Shown one piece after another: positions 44,363 to 53,231 of a DNA stretch of 64,000 bases (position 1 is the stretch's first letter; each line of letters begins with the position of its first letter). A model generated the notes under the pieces. It saw only the letters and a program-made list of their open reading frames with translations. It made no database searches and was not told the origin of the DNA. Source of the DNA: CALMEC01 sp963706315 (GTDB taxonomy: Bacteria > Actinomycetota > Thermoleophilia > Miltoncostaeales > Miltoncostaeaceae); contig CAVPMA010000017.1 in the NCBI GenBank assembly GCA_963706315.1, forward strand, positions 61,885 through 125,884, written 5' to 3'. The translations under genes and the position numbers were made by a program.

Positions 44363-44812
44363 ATGTCACGCTCGCTGTACGCCCTTCTCCCCCTCGCCGG
44401 CGGCGCGTTCATCGCCGCGCAGGCGCCCATCAACGCGCGGCTGCGGGTGGCCCTTGCGTCGCCGCTCGGCAGCGGGCTCGTGTCGTTCGCGATCGGCACG
44501 GCCCTGCTGCTCGGCGCCGTCGTGATCGCGGGCGAGGGCGGCACGGTCCTCGACGGACTCGGGACCGGCCCCTGGTGGGCCTACCTCGGCGGCGCCTGCG
44601 GGGTGGTCTTCGTGGTGGCCACCCTCCTCGCCGCCCCGCGCGTGGGTGTGACAGCGACGTTCGTTGCCGTCATCGCCGGGGAGGTGGTCGCAGCCACCCT
44701 GATCGACCGCTACGGCTGGTTCGGCCAGCCCCGCATCCCGCTGAGCGGGGAACGCGTCGTCGCCATCGGGCTGCTCCTCGTCAGCCTCGTCCTGCTCGTG
44801 CGGCGCAGGTAG
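44363..44812 (+). CDS. DMT-type transporter, YdcZ/DUF606 family
   Basis: A 149-residue protein with five hydrophobic helices: YALLPLAGGAFIAAQAPINARL at the start is diagnostic of the YdcZ/DUF606 half-size drug/metabolite transporters, which work as dimers. Shine-Dalgarno GGAAGG six bases before the ATG. Substrate unknown. Its end faces the kup end, 36 bases apart. Confidence 0.83.
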   Translation: MSRSLYALLPLAGGAFIAAQAPINARLRVALASPLGSGLVSFAIGTALLLGAVVIAGEGGTVLDGLGTGPWWAYLGGACGVVFVVATLLAAPRVGVTATFVAVIAGEVVAATLIDRYGWFGQPRIPLSGERVVAIGLLLVSLVLLVRRR

Positions 44813-44848
44813 CGCCGGTCCAGCGATGGCGCCGCGCCGCCCGACCGG

Positions 44849-46759
44849 TCAGATATCCACCTGCGTACCCACCTCAACCACCCGATCCGAGGGTACGCCC
44901 AGATAGGTCGATGCCCTGAACGAGTTCTTGCTCATGTTCGCGAAGAGTCGCTTGCGCCAGAGGGCCATCCCCTCGGAGTCCACCGGGTTGAGCGTGATGT
45001 GCCCCAGGAAGTACGAGGCTCGCTCGGGGTCGATGTTCACCCCATCGGCGGCCGCGAGGCGCAGGGCGGCGGGAACGTCGGGCTGTTCCTGGAACCCGTA
45101 GGAGGCCACCACCCGGACGATGCCCTGTCCCAGCTCGCTGATCTCGAGCCGGTCGGCGTCGGGCACGCTGGGCACGTTCTTGACGGCGGACGTGAACAGG
45201 ACGACGTGTTCGTGCAGCACGTGGTGGTGCTCGATGTTCCGGTTGAGCGGCAGGGGGGTGCCGCCGTCGAGCGCCGTGAGGTACACGGCCGTGCCGGGGG
45301 TGCGCTCGACCGGCATTCCCGGCCCCCCGCGCGCCTGCTGCGCGCGGAGGAGCTTCAGGAACCGGTCAAGGGGCATTTCGCGGTCGGCCAGCCGCCGCAA
45401 CGCCAATTCCCGGCCGCGCAACCAGGTCGAGAGAAGCGTGAAGATGACGATGCCCATGATGATCGGGAACCACCCCCCGTGCAGGATCTTGGTGGTGTTG
45501 GCCGCGAAGAAGGCGAGGTCCACGATGAGGAAGGCCGCCGCCCCTGCGACCACCATCCACAGCGGCTTGCGCCACAGGGTCCGGAACACGACGAAGGCGA
45601 GCAGGGTGTCGATGGCCAGGGTCGCGGTGACCGCGATGCCGTAGGCGGAGGCGAGGTTGGACGACGACCGGAAACCCAGGATCAGGGCTGCGACGGCTCC
45701 GAAGATCAGCCAGTTGATCACGGGCACGTAGATCTGCCCCTCCGTAAAGCGCGACGTGTGCTTGATGGACATCCGGGGCAGGAACCCGAGCTGGATGGCC
45801 TGAGCCGTCATTGAGAAGGCCCCGGAGATCACCGCCTGCGATGCGATGATCGTGGCGACGGTGGCGAGGAAGACGAGGGGAAGCTGGGCCCAGTCCGGCG
45901 CGAGCCGGAAGAAGGGATTGTCGACCGCCGAGGAGTCGCTCACCAGGAGCGCCCCCTGGCCCATGTAGTTCAGCAGCAGGGCCGGAAACGCAACGATGAG
46001 CCACGCCCGCGAGATTGCCGACCGGCCAAAATGGCCCAGGTCCGCATACAGGGCCTCGGCGCCCGTCACCACCAGCACAACCGAGCCAAGCGCGAGGAAC
46101 GCGATGCCCGGGCTCTCCACGAAGAACGCCACCGCATACGTCGGCGACAGCGCACGCAGGATGCTCGGATGGCGGATGATCTCCGCCACCCCGAGCGCCG
46201 CCAGCACGCCGAACCACACCAGCATGACCGGTCCGAACATCCTCCCCACCGCTCCGGTGCCGAACCGCTGCACCACGAACACCCCCGTGAGCAGCGCCAG
46301 GGCGATGGGCACCACCAGCTGCTCCACGCCCGGTGCCGCCACTTGCAGACCCTCGACCGCGGACAGCACCGATATCGCGGGCGTGATCATTCCGTCGCCG
46401 TAGAAGAGCGCTGCTCCGAAGATGCCAAGCAGCACGAGAGTGCCGGTGAAGCGTGCCGGCGTCGGGGCTCGCCTCACCAGCGCGACGAGGGCCATGATGC
46501 CGCCCTCGCCGCGGTTGGTGGCCCGCATCACCAGCGCGACGAACTTCAGGGTCACGACGATCATCAGTGACCAGAAGATGAGCGAGACGATGCCGTAGAC
46601 GCGATCCGCGTTCGGCGTCAGGTCATAAGCCCCGCCGAACGCCTCCTTCATCGCGTACAGCGGACTGGTACCGATGTCGCCGAAGACGACGCCGAGCGCA
46701 GCAATCGTCAGTCCGGTCGTCGCGGTGCGACCGGCGATGTTGGACGGGTCATGGGGCAT
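44849..46759 (-). CDS. kup: low-affinity potassium transport protein Kup
   Basis: A 636-residue KUP/HAK/KT K+:H+ symporter with twelve predicted helices and a C-terminal cytoplasmic domain. GVVFGDIGTSPLYAMKEAF near the N-terminus is the family signature; NRGEGGIMAL and LFYGDGMITPAISVLSAVEGL are further conserved segments. Single-gene unit; a TAGCGT -10 box about 43 bases upstream is possible. No c-di-AMP riboswitch could be recognised in the upstream region. Confidence 0.95.
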   Translation of the reverse strand: MPHDPSNIAGRTATTGLTIAALGVVFGDIGTSPLYAMKEAFGGAYDLTPNADRVYGIVSLIFWSLMIVVTLKFVALVMRATNRGEGGIMALVALVRRAPTPARFTGTLVLLGIFGAALFYGDGMITPAISVLSAVEGLQVAAPGVEQLVVPIALALLTGVFVVQRFGTGAVGRMFGPVMLVWFGVLAALGVAEIIRHPSILRALSPTYAVAFFVESPGIAFLALGSVVLVVTGAEALYADLGHFGRSAISRAWLIVAFPALLLNYMGQGALLVSDSSAVDNPFFRLAPDWAQLPLVFLATVATIIASQAVISGAFSMTAQAIQLGFLPRMSIKHTSRFTEGQIYVPVINWLIFGAVAALILGFRSSSNLASAYGIAVTATLAIDTLLAFVVFRTLWRKPLWMVVAGAAAFLIVDLAFFAANTTKILHGGWFPIIMGIVIFTLLSTWLRGRELALRRLADREMPLDRFLKLLRAQQARGGPGMPVERTPGTAVYLTALDGGTPLPLNRNIEHHHVLHEHVVLFTSAVKNVPSVPDADRLEISELGQGIVRVVASYGFQEQPDVPAALRLAAADGVNIDPERASYFLGHITLNPVDSEGMALWRKRLFANMSKNSFRASTYLGVPSDRVVEVGTQVDI

Positions 46760-47052
46760 CAGGAGTGTCCGGCGCCGGCTCGGCGAGCGGATCGGCGCGG
46801 GACGCTACACCCTGGCGCACCGGAAGAGCGCAGAACCTCGACATCAGGGTATTACAGGACCACCGCCCATCCTCGCCGGGCGTCGGCCAACGCGGCCTCC
46901 ACCATCATCAGCTTCGTGCCGATCGTGGCGCGGCGCGGATCCTCCTCCCAGACGTCTATCGCCGACATCATCGACCTCGTGCGGCGAAGATCGACCGGCG
47001 GTCGTGATCGCTGCGGGTGACTTCGACCCGACTCGGCCTCGATGACCGGTGG
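46760..47052 (-). other. 293-base region between the P-type ATPase end and kup
   Basis: Contains the kup promoter region (TAGCGT near 46802-46807 on the minus strand) and the end of the ATPase transcript. No gene or known RNA recognised. Confidence 0.5.
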
Positions 47053-49698
47053 CTAGCCAAGAGATCTCTGCGGACGGCTGCGAGTGCTCCACCGCGAGGC
47101 GCGGCGATGGATCCGGCGTTGGCGTGGTGGACGGGGCCGGGCCACCGGCGGACCGGCCACCTCGAGACGGTAGAAGCGGCGCTTGCCAAGTTCGAGCAGA
47201 AGCAGGTAGATGGGGATCATCACCGCCAACGCAGCGACGAGGCCAGCCGGGAGGGGGGTGAAGCCGAGCGTATCGGCCACCGGCGAGAAGGGGAGGAGCA
47301 TGCCGACCGCCACGCAGGCGAGGGTTGAGACGATCAGCGGCGTGCTTGCTCGGCTGCGGAAGAACGGAACGCGGTGGGTGCGGATCGCGAAGATGGCAAG
47401 GCACTGCGTTGCGAGGGACTCGACGAACCAGCCGGACCGAAACAGCGTCGCGTCTGCGTTGAAGGCCAAGAGCAGGATCGCGAAGGTCGCGAAGTCGAAA
47501 AGTGAGCTGATCGGGCCGAAGAAGAGCATGAAGCGGCGGATCAGCCGCGTGTCCCAGTGGGAAGGTCGCCGCAACTGCTCCTCGTCGACGCGGTCGGTCG
47601 GGATGGTCATCTCGCTGATGTCGTAGAGCAGATTGTTGAGCAGGATCTGAGTCGGCAGCATCGGGAGGAAGCTCAGGAACAGCGAAGCGGCACCGGCGCT
47701 GAACATGTTCCCGAAGTTCGAGGAGGTGCCCATCAGCACATACTTGATCGTGTTGGCGAAGATGCGCCTGCCTTCAACGACGCCGGTGGCCAGGATGTTG
47801 AGATCTTTCGCGAGCAGAACGATGTCCGCGGCGTCCTTCGCGACGTCCGTGGCGCTGTCGACCGAGATGCCGACGTCCGCGTCGTGCAAGGCGACGGCGT
47901 CGTTGACGCCGTCGCCGAGGAACCCCACCGTCGAGCCGAGCGCGCGCTGCACCTTGATCACCCGCGACTTCTGTTCGGGGGTGACGCGCGCAAAGATCGT
48001 CGTCCCGGGAAGTGCGGCGGCGAGCGCCGGGTCGCCGAGCTGGTCCAGTTGCGTGCCGGTGAGCGTGCCACGCACCTGAAGGCCGAGGTCGGAGCAGACT
48101 TTGGCTGCAACACGGTCGTTGTCGCCGGTGATCACCTTCACCTCGACCTTGAGCGCGCGCAGCCGCGCGAGTGCATCCGCCGCATCCGGCTTCGGCGGGT
48201 CGAGAAACGTAAGGAAGCCCGCCAGGTCGAGGCCCCGCTCGTCGTCTGCCGACAGGCTCGTCTGCTGGTCGGCATCGCGCGTGGCAACGGCCACGACACG
48301 ACTGCCGCTTGCGAACTGCGCATCCAGCACCTCCTGCGCCTGGTTCGGGACTCCGTGGCAGCGGGCGAGCACGATCTCCGGCGCTCCCTTGACGATCACG
48401 ATCCGACTGCCGTCGGCGGCGTCGACCAAGACGGACGCGAGGCGGCGCTCGTAGTCGAACGGCCTGGCCGCGAGACGCCGAAACGCGGTGAGATCCAACT
48501 GGCGCGCAGCAGGCGCTTCCCAGAGCGCCTGATCGAGGGGGTTACCGCCGACGACCTGGCCGTCGGTCACGACCGCCTCGTTGCACAGCAACCCGAGCCG
48601 CATGAGGTCGCCAGACTGCTTACCGGCTGTGTCGAGGGTGGCGGAGAGGCTGATCCGACCATCGGTCAGGGTGCCGGTCTTGTCGGTGAAGAACACCTCG
48701 ATGTTGCCGAGATCCTCGATCGCCACGAGGCGCTTGACGATCACCGACCGCTCAGCAAGCCGCTTCGCACCGGTAGAGAGACTGACGGTGACGATCGCCG
48801 GCAGCAGCTGCGGCGTCAGCCCAACGGCGATCGCGAGCGCGAACAGCGCTGAGACCAGCAGCGAGCGGCCGAGTACCACGTTGACGACGAGGATCGTCCC
48901 CGCGAGCAGGGCCGTCACGCGCACCAGCAGGAGCGAAAAGTCGCGCAGCCCGAGCTGGAAAGCCGTCTGCGGCTGCCGCTCGCCGAGACGCAGCGCAATC
49001 TCCCCGAACGCCGTCCGGCCGCCGGTCTGGACCACGACACCGGCCCCGACTCCGGATCGCACAACCGTGCCCATGAATGCGCAGGAGGGCAGATCGAGCG
49101 GCGACTCCGGTCGCGCAACGGGCTCAGTCTGCTTCGCGGCCGGCAGGGACTCGCCGGTCAGGACCGCTTCGCCGCACTCGAGCTGGTCCGCCTCGAGCAG
49201 GCGCAGGTCGGCGGGCACGATGTCACCCACGCCCATCCGCACGACGTCGCCCGGGGCGAGTTCGGTGACGTCGACGGTGAGATCCTCGCCGTCGCGCAGC
49301 ACCAGGGTGGTATGGCGGAGCTGTGAATGCAGCGCTTCGACCGCCTGTTCGGAGCGGTACTCATTGACGAAACCAAGCCCGATGCTGAGCCCGCTGATGA
49401 AGAAGATGATCAGCGCATCCGTCCCCTCACCGACAAATACGGATGTGAGCGCGGCCGCGAGCAGCAGGAGCAGGAGTGGATTACGAAGCTGCCTGGCCAG
49501 CACGGCCAATGGCCGCGCGCCATGGCTGCGTAGCGCGTTGGGACCCACTTGGGCCAACCGCCGTTTGGCCTCTCTGCCGGAGAGCCCCTCGCTGCGCGAG
49601 GCCAGCGCGTGCAGCACCTCCTCAGCCGGCAGCATCGCAGCCGCCGCAAGGTCGAGCTGTCGCTGGCCGAACTCCTGAGCCTCGACGCCTCGTGTCAC
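47053..49698 (-). CDS. P-type ATPase, magnesium-importing (P3B) type
   Basis: An 881-residue cation pump. Actuator TGES in LTGESLPAAK, transmembrane motif GLTPQLLPAIVTVSLSTGAKRL matching the MgtA/MgtB signature (PEMLPMIV in enterics), phosphorylation site DKTGTLTDG, nucleotide site KGAPE, and GDGVNDAVALHDADVG. The membrane ends LLLELGKRRFYRLE; the last 40 basic residues are not conserved. MgtA-like proteins import Mg2+, but an altered motif leaves specificity open. Codon use looks less GC-extreme than in neighbours by eye. The GTG start forms GTGA with a doubtful upstream frame. Confidence 0.88.
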   Translation of the reverse strand: MTRGVEAQEFGQRQLDLAAAAMLPAEEVLHALASRSEGLSGREAKRRLAQVGPNALRSHGARPLAVLARQLRNPLLLLLLAAALTSVFVGEGTDALIIFFISGLSIGLGFVNEYRSEQAVEALHSQLRHTTLVLRDGEDLTVDVTELAPGDVVRMGVGDIVPADLRLLEADQLECGEAVLTGESLPAAKQTEPVARPESPLDLPSCAFMGTVVRSGVGAGVVVQTGGRTAFGEIALRLGERQPQTAFQLGLRDFSLLLVRVTALLAGTILVVNVVLGRSLLVSALFALAIAVGLTPQLLPAIVTVSLSTGAKRLAERSVIVKRLVAIEDLGNIEVFFTDKTGTLTDGRISLSATLDTAGKQSGDLMRLGLLCNEAVVTDGQVVGGNPLDQALWEAPAARQLDLTAFRRLAARPFDYERRLASVLVDAADGSRIVIVKGAPEIVLARCHGVPNQAQEVLDAQFASGSRVVAVATRDADQQTSLSADDERGLDLAGFLTFLDPPKPDAADALARLRALKVEVKVITGDNDRVAAKVCSDLGLQVRGTLTGTQLDQLGDPALAAALPGTTIFARVTPEQKSRVIKVQRALGSTVGFLGDGVNDAVALHDADVGISVDSATDVAKDAADIVLLAKDLNILATGVVEGRRIFANTIKYVLMGTSSNFGNMFSAGAASLFLSFLPMLPTQILLNNLLYDISEMTIPTDRVDEEQLRRPSHWDTRLIRRFMLFFGPISSLFDFATFAILLLAFNADATLFRSGWFVESLATQCLAIFAIRTHRVPFFRSRASTPLIVSTLACVAVGMLLPFSPVADTLGFTPLPAGLVAALAVMIPIYLLLLELGKRRFYRLEVAGPPVARPRPPRQRRIHRRASRWSTRSRPQRSLG

Positions 49699-50039
49699 GT
49701 GGCCATCGTCGCACGCGCCCGGAGCCGGCCGGCCCGCAGATTCAGGCTGGCGGCCTCCTGCTCGGCCGCCGCGCCCGGGATTGCCTGGCGGGGCAGCTCG
49801 GCCGTCAACTCCGGGGGCGTGCAGCTCTCCCCTCGGCTGGACGATGCACCGCTGGCTCTTCGGGTTCTCGGTGTGTTCGACAGGAGCAGCTTCTCGTCAG
49901 CGGGAGAGGCCACCGCGACCGGTAGCACGACGTTCCACTGTTGCACGTGGGGCGGGAACACGGGCGCGGCCTCAGCGAACCTCCGGGGGTCCCGGGCGTA
50001 CACGGGCGTGCTCCGGGGTCCCGAGACGCATTTCCCCAC
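49695..50039 (-). CDS. doubtful 114-aa open frame upstream of the ATPase
   Basis: Open from GTG 50039 and overlapping the ATPase start by GTGA, as real gene pairs do here. The middle (VFPPHVQQWNVVLPVAVASP) looks protein-like, but the flanks are Arg/Ser/Ala-rich, no Shine-Dalgarno is seen and no family is recognised. The 399 bases between ATPase and tRNA hold no better candidate. Confidence 0.25.
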   Translation of the reverse strand: MGKCVSGPRSTPVYARDPRRFAEAAPVFPPHVQQWNVVLPVAVASPADEKLLLSNTPRTRRASGASSSRGESCTPPELTAELPRQAIPGAAAEQEAASLNLRAGRLRARATMAT

Positions 50040-50069
50040 AGTGGACGGACCTCGCCCCGAGGGCTGAAA

Positions 50070-50086
50070 CCTGTCTTCTTTACAGG
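50070..50086 (-). terminator. hairpin downstream of tRNA-Arg
   Basis: CCTGT/ACAGG stem with 7-base loop followed by TTT on the minus strand, about 12 bases after the tRNA 3' end. Short stem, so tentative. Confidence 0.4.
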
Positions 50087-50097
50087 ACTTTCGCCAA

Positions 50098-50170
50098 CGC
50101 GCCCGGCAGGATTCGAACCTGCGACCGTCGGCTTAGAAGGCCGCTGCTCTGTCCACTGAGCTACGGGCGC
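50098..50170 (-). tRNA. tRNA-Arg(UCU)
   Basis: Minus strand folds into a 73-base cloverleaf: acceptor GCGCCCG/CGGGCGC, D-arm GCTCAGTGGACAGAGC, anticodon loop CTTCTAA with anticodon TCT, T-arm GCAGGTTCGAATCCTGC, discriminator G. CCA is not encoded. Confidence 0.95.
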
Positions 50171-50231
50171 CTGATGCGCACTGTATCGGCCGCTCGGCCG
50201 GAGTCCGCACCCCACGATCCGGCCACGCCGA

Positions 50232-50261
50232 CGGGCCGGCCCCCGGACGGAGGCCGGCCCG
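50232..50261 (-). terminator. strong hairpin after nirK
   Basis: Perfect 10-bp stem CGGGCCGGCC/GGCCGGCCCG with a 10-base loop, 15 bases past the nirK stop and upstream of the tRNA gene. No U-tract. Confidence 0.65.
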
Positions 50262-50276
50262 CACCGCCCGCACGCC

Positions 50277-51371
50277 TCAGTGGCTCATCCCGGCCTTTGG
50301 AGCGTGCTCGGTGCGGAAGAGCCCGACCGCGCCCTTCGCGACGCTCGTGAAGTCGTGCGACACGAACGGGTACGTCCCCTCCTCGTCGAGGCGGAACTCC
50401 GCGACGGCACCCTGCGACGCGCTGAGGTTCAGCGTCTGATTGCCGCGCGAGAGGTTCTCGGGGTAGATCCCGTCGATCCAAGCCCGATCGAAGATCGTCC
50501 CGACGACGTGGAACGCCGACCAGGTGTTCGGCCCGGCCGCGAGCACGAACGCCCGGATCCGCTCCCCGCGGCGCACGATGATGGGGTTGTCCTTGTACTG
50601 CGCCGCGTACCCGTTGAAGGCGACGACGTCCGGGGCGTTCGCCATCAACTTCGCGTTGTCCGCGGTGGAGCCCGGCGTGCCACCGACGTAGAAGTCGCTC
50701 TGCACGAACGCGAGCTCGCGGTCGACCGGCGGAAGCCCTCCGCGCGGCTCGACAATGATCATCCCGTACATCCCGTTCGCGATGTGGTGCACGACCGGGG
50801 CGGTGCCGCAGTGGTACATGAACACGCCCGGCGACGTCGCGCGGAAGTCGAACGTGAAGCTCTCCCCCGGCGGCACGTCGCGGAACGCCCGCGACGGGGC
50901 GACGCGTGCGGCGTGGAAGTCGATCGAGTGCGGCATCTTCGTCTTGTTTCGGACCGTGACCTTCACGGTGTCGCCCACGCGGACCCGGAGCACCGGCCCC
51001 GGCACGCGGTCGCCGAACGTCCAGAGGGTGACGACCTTGCCCGGCGCGATCTCCGCCATCTTCTCCGTCATGTCGAGCACCACCCGCTGAACCGCGGCGG
51101 GACGGTACGCCGGCGCATCCGCCGAGCTCGTGTTCTTCACAACCGGCGTAGACGTCTCGACCGGGGCAGCGGTGCTTGCCGACGGGGCCGCGATCGAATG
51201 GTCGTGTGCCGCACCGGCCGGCGGGGCTTGCGCGACCGCAACCGGCGCCTCCGCTGCCACTCGGCCTCCGCTGAACGCCGGCACGGTGACCGCCAGCGCC
51301 ATCGCGGTGGCGGCGAAGCCGAGCGCACCCAGCGCGATCCCCCAACCGGTTCCTTTGTGATTCGCGCTCAT
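50277..51371 (-). CDS. nirK: copper-containing nitrite reductase NirK
   Basis: A 364-residue two-domain cupredoxin. N-terminal hydrophobic segment 10-34 (signal or anchor), then an Ala/Pro linker. Copper ligands are readable: type 1 H148, C188, H196, M201; type 2 H153, H187, H339, with catalytic Asp 151 (MPHSIDFHAA) and His 288 (AFHVVG). This full set separates NirK from two-domain laccases. It reduces nitrite to NO outside the membrane. Shine-Dalgarno GGAGGG eight bases before ATG 51371. No other denitrification gene is in the window; NO may serve signalling or be handled elsewhere. Confidence 0.9.
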   Translation of the reverse strand: MSANHKGTGWGIALGALGFAATAMALAVTVPAFSGGRVAAEAPVAVAQAPPAGAAHDHSIAAPSASTAAPVETSTPVVKNTSSADAPAYRPAAVQRVVLDMTEKMAEIAPGKVVTLWTFGDRVPGPVLRVRVGDTVKVTVRNKTKMPHSIDFHAARVAPSRAFRDVPPGESFTFDFRATSPGVFMYHCGTAPVVHHIANGMYGMIIVEPRGGLPPVDRELAFVQSDFYVGGTPGSTADNAKLMANAPDVVAFNGYAAQYKDNPIIVRRGERIRAFVLAAGPNTWSAFHVVGTIFDRAWIDGIYPENLSRGNQTLNLSASQGAVAEFRLDEEGTYPFVSHDFTSVAKGAVGLFRTEHAPKAGMSH

Positions 51372-51395
51372 CTCGATCCCCTCCAGTCCAACCCT

Positions 51396-51435
51396 CGTGG
51401 TATATTTCTCCACTTCTATAGGTAATAACACCACG
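51396..51435. promoter_or_regulatory. inverted-repeat operator between nirK and its divergent regulator
   Basis: CGTGGT (51396-51401) and ACCACG (51430-51435) form a perfect 6-bp inverted repeat, centres about three helical turns apart, extended by CGTGGTAT versus CGTGGTGT. The AT-rich interval (TATATTT, TATAGG, TAATAA) probably holds both divergent promoters. Confidence 0.55.
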
Positions 51436-51437
51436 GC

Positions 51438-52172
51438 ATGTTTTTTACTGGAAGCGTGTGGAAAATGATGTCCGGCCCCGATCCTCCTGACGAACGTCCC
51501 GCGCGCCCCGCGACGTCACCTGCGGAGGCACTCGCCCAGCCGTCGCGGCGAAGGATCGCGGAGGCCCTGTCAGGTGCGCCGCATGGGCTCACGCCCTTCG
51601 AGGTCGCCGAGGAGGTGGGCCTTCATCACAACGCGGTGCGGCGACATCTCGACGTGCTGGCGCGTGCCGGCGTGGTGCGCTCGGAGCGCGAGGCCGCCGC
51701 GGGCCGTCCGGGCCGTCCGAGCCGTCGCTACCGTCTCGTCGCCACCGAGGGACTCGCCGAGGCGGGCCACCGCGAGCTCGTTCGCCTCCTCGTCGAGTTG
51801 ATCCGGCGGACCGGCGCGAGCGAGCAGGATGTGGAGGCGTTCGGCCGGGACGAAGGGCGGCTGCTCGGGCATGGGCGGCCGGCCGACGCCGGCCTCGCCG
51901 CCATCCTCGCCGGGCTCGGCTTCGCGCCCGACGACGTCACCGAGGACGCCGCCCGGAAGCGTGGTGAGCTCGATCTGCGGCTCCGGCGCTGCCCGTTCGC
52001 CGAGGCCGTCCTCGCCGAGGGGGGTCATCTCGTGTGCGCGCTGCATCGGGGGCTCACGCTCGGGCTGCTGGACGCGGCCGAGCCGGACGCGTACCTCGCG
52101 GCGTTCGACGTCCGCGACCCGATCGCCGCCGGATGCCGTGTGCTCGTGCGCGGACTGCCGCCGCGCCCCTGA
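51438..52172 (+). CDS. HTH regulator of the COG2345/SufR-like group
   Basis: About 235-244 residues. Winged helix at about 35-95 (PHGLTPFEVAEEVGLHHNAVRRHLDVLARAGVV). The C-terminal half has LRLRRCPFAEAVLAEGGHLV then CALHRGLTLGLL, the CPF...LVC.LHRGL pattern of the group whose SufR members bind a 4Fe-4S cluster. Here two cysteines of that pattern are visible. An NO- or redox-sensing role over nirK is inferred from divergence and the shared operator. Starts possible at ATG 51438, 51465 or 51468; none has a clear ribosome-binding site. Confidence 0.8.
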   Translation: MFFTGSVWKMMSGPDPPDERPARPATSPAEALAQPSRRRIAEALSGAPHGLTPFEVAEEVGLHHNAVRRHLDVLARAGVVRSEREAAAGRPGRPSRRYRLVATEGLAEAGHRELVRLLVELIRRTGASEQDVEAFGRDEGRLLGHGRPADAGLAAILAGLGFAPDDVTEDAARKRGELDLRLRRCPFAEAVLAEGGHLVCALHRGLTLGLLDAAEPDAYLAAFDVRDPIAAGCRVLVRGLPPRP

Positions 52173-52173
52173 G

Positions 52174-53064
52174 TCAGTCCTTCGCCTGGAAGGTCACCGC
52201 CCCGGACGCGCAGTCGCGGATCACGCCGCCGGTTGTGTCGGTCTCGGTGAACGACGCGGTGATCGTGCCTCGGATGATCTGCCCCGATCGACGCGCGACG
52301 ATCTTGTACGCGTAGGCCGTTGAGATGCCCGTCCCGGCCGGGTCGGGCTGAGGGGCGTAGCTGAACGTGCCGCCCCACCTGCCGAGCCTGTCGACCGGGA
52401 ACGCCCGGATCTCGTCCGGGACGTACGCCGTCGCCAACGTGTCCGGCCGGGCCGCGAGACCGAGGGTGCACTTGGCGTCCCAGTCCCACCGCAGGCGAAG
52501 CACCCGCGTGCGCACCGGGTTCATCGTCAGGACGATCGGATTGCGCTGCACGGTGAGACCGGCGAAGACGTGCCGCTCTACGACGTTGAACTTCATCGGG
52601 CCGGAGTCGCAGGTGTGGATGACCGCACCGTTCTCGTCGCGATCGGTGAGGACCGAACGCAGCGTCCCGATCATGCGCCCACCGGAACGCCGGCCCAGGA
52701 CCTGATGCTGCAATGTTCGCGTGACCCCGTTCACGACGGTCGGCCCGACCGTGTACGTGCGGTTCCACGCCCCGAGGCGGTTGATCGCGTACCCGCCGGT
52801 GTACTCGGTCTTGTTCGTGCGCGACTCGGTCGGCACGGTCGCCGCCGGACCGGGTGCGCACGGCGCATCCCACACCCACACCAGCCTCGTCACCCGGTTG
52901 CGCGCCGCGTTGACCTCGATCGTCACGGCGTTTCGCTGCGGTGTCGTGTCCCCGGCGTAGACGACGCCGACTGGCGGCGCCACCGCAGCCTGCGCGGAAC
53001 CCGCGAGGGCCGCTGCCGCTGCGGCCGCGACCAGCATGAGGGGGATGCGACGACGAACGCTCAC
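52174..53064 (-). CDS. secreted protein of two duplicated domains
   Basis: A 296-residue exported protein: signal peptide residues 1-27 (RRRIPLMLVAAAAAAALAGS, cleavage near AQA). Two repeats follow, about 34-160 and 166-293, each running AG.T.QRN...I..N..R.RV.RL.W.WDA.C...A..., then NRLG.W or DRLGRW, GRRSG..I.GT, and a final DxxSG after a cysteine (C69/C152 and C199/C285). Each repeat probably has one disulfide. Similar secreted domains occur widely in deep actinobacteria; function unknown. AGGAGG four bases before GTG 53064 fixes the start. Confidence 0.75.
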   Translation of the reverse strand: MSVRRRIPLMLVAAAAAAALAGSAQAAVAPPVGVVYAGDTTPQRNAVTIEVNAARNRVTRLVWVWDAPCAPGPAATVPTESRTNKTEYTGGYAINRLGAWNRTYTVGPTVVNGVTRTLQHQVLGRRSGGRMIGTLRSVLTDRDENGAVIHTCDSGPMKFNVVERHVFAGLTVQRNPIVLTMNPVRTRVLRLRWDWDAKCTLGLAARPDTLATAYVPDEIRAFPVDRLGRWGGTFSYAPQPDPAGTGISTAYAYKIVARRSGQIIRGTITASFTETDTTGGVIRDCASGAVTFQAKD

Positions 53065-53175
53065 TGCGCCTCCTTGCGACGCTGGACGGGGCACGAGAAG
53101 AATGCCGGACCTGTCGTTCGTCACCTACACCATCGGGCTGGTTTCTCCTGGATCGGAGGCGGCCGCAACGAAGGC

Positions 53176-53204
53176 GGCCCCGCCCCCACGATGGGGACGG
53201 GGCC
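53176..53204 (-). terminator. strong terminator after the nitroreductase gene
   Basis: 12-bp stem (GGCCCCGTCCCC with GGGGGCGGGGCC, one G-U pair) and 5-base loop, 28 bases past the nitroreductase stop. Confidence 0.7.
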
Positions 53205-53231
53205 GCGGAACCGCTCGGATCCGGGAACGAA

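Noticed and set aside
46760..46900. c-di-AMP (ydaO-type) riboswitch before kup
   Set aside because: The conserved core sequences and arrangement expected of that riboswitch are not visible in this interval.
49699..50170. attL/attR pair for an island at tRNA-Arg
   Set aside because: Only 8-9 bases around GCGCCCGG near 49712 match the tRNA 3' end; no longer copy of the tRNA end was found up to kup, and no integrase is present.
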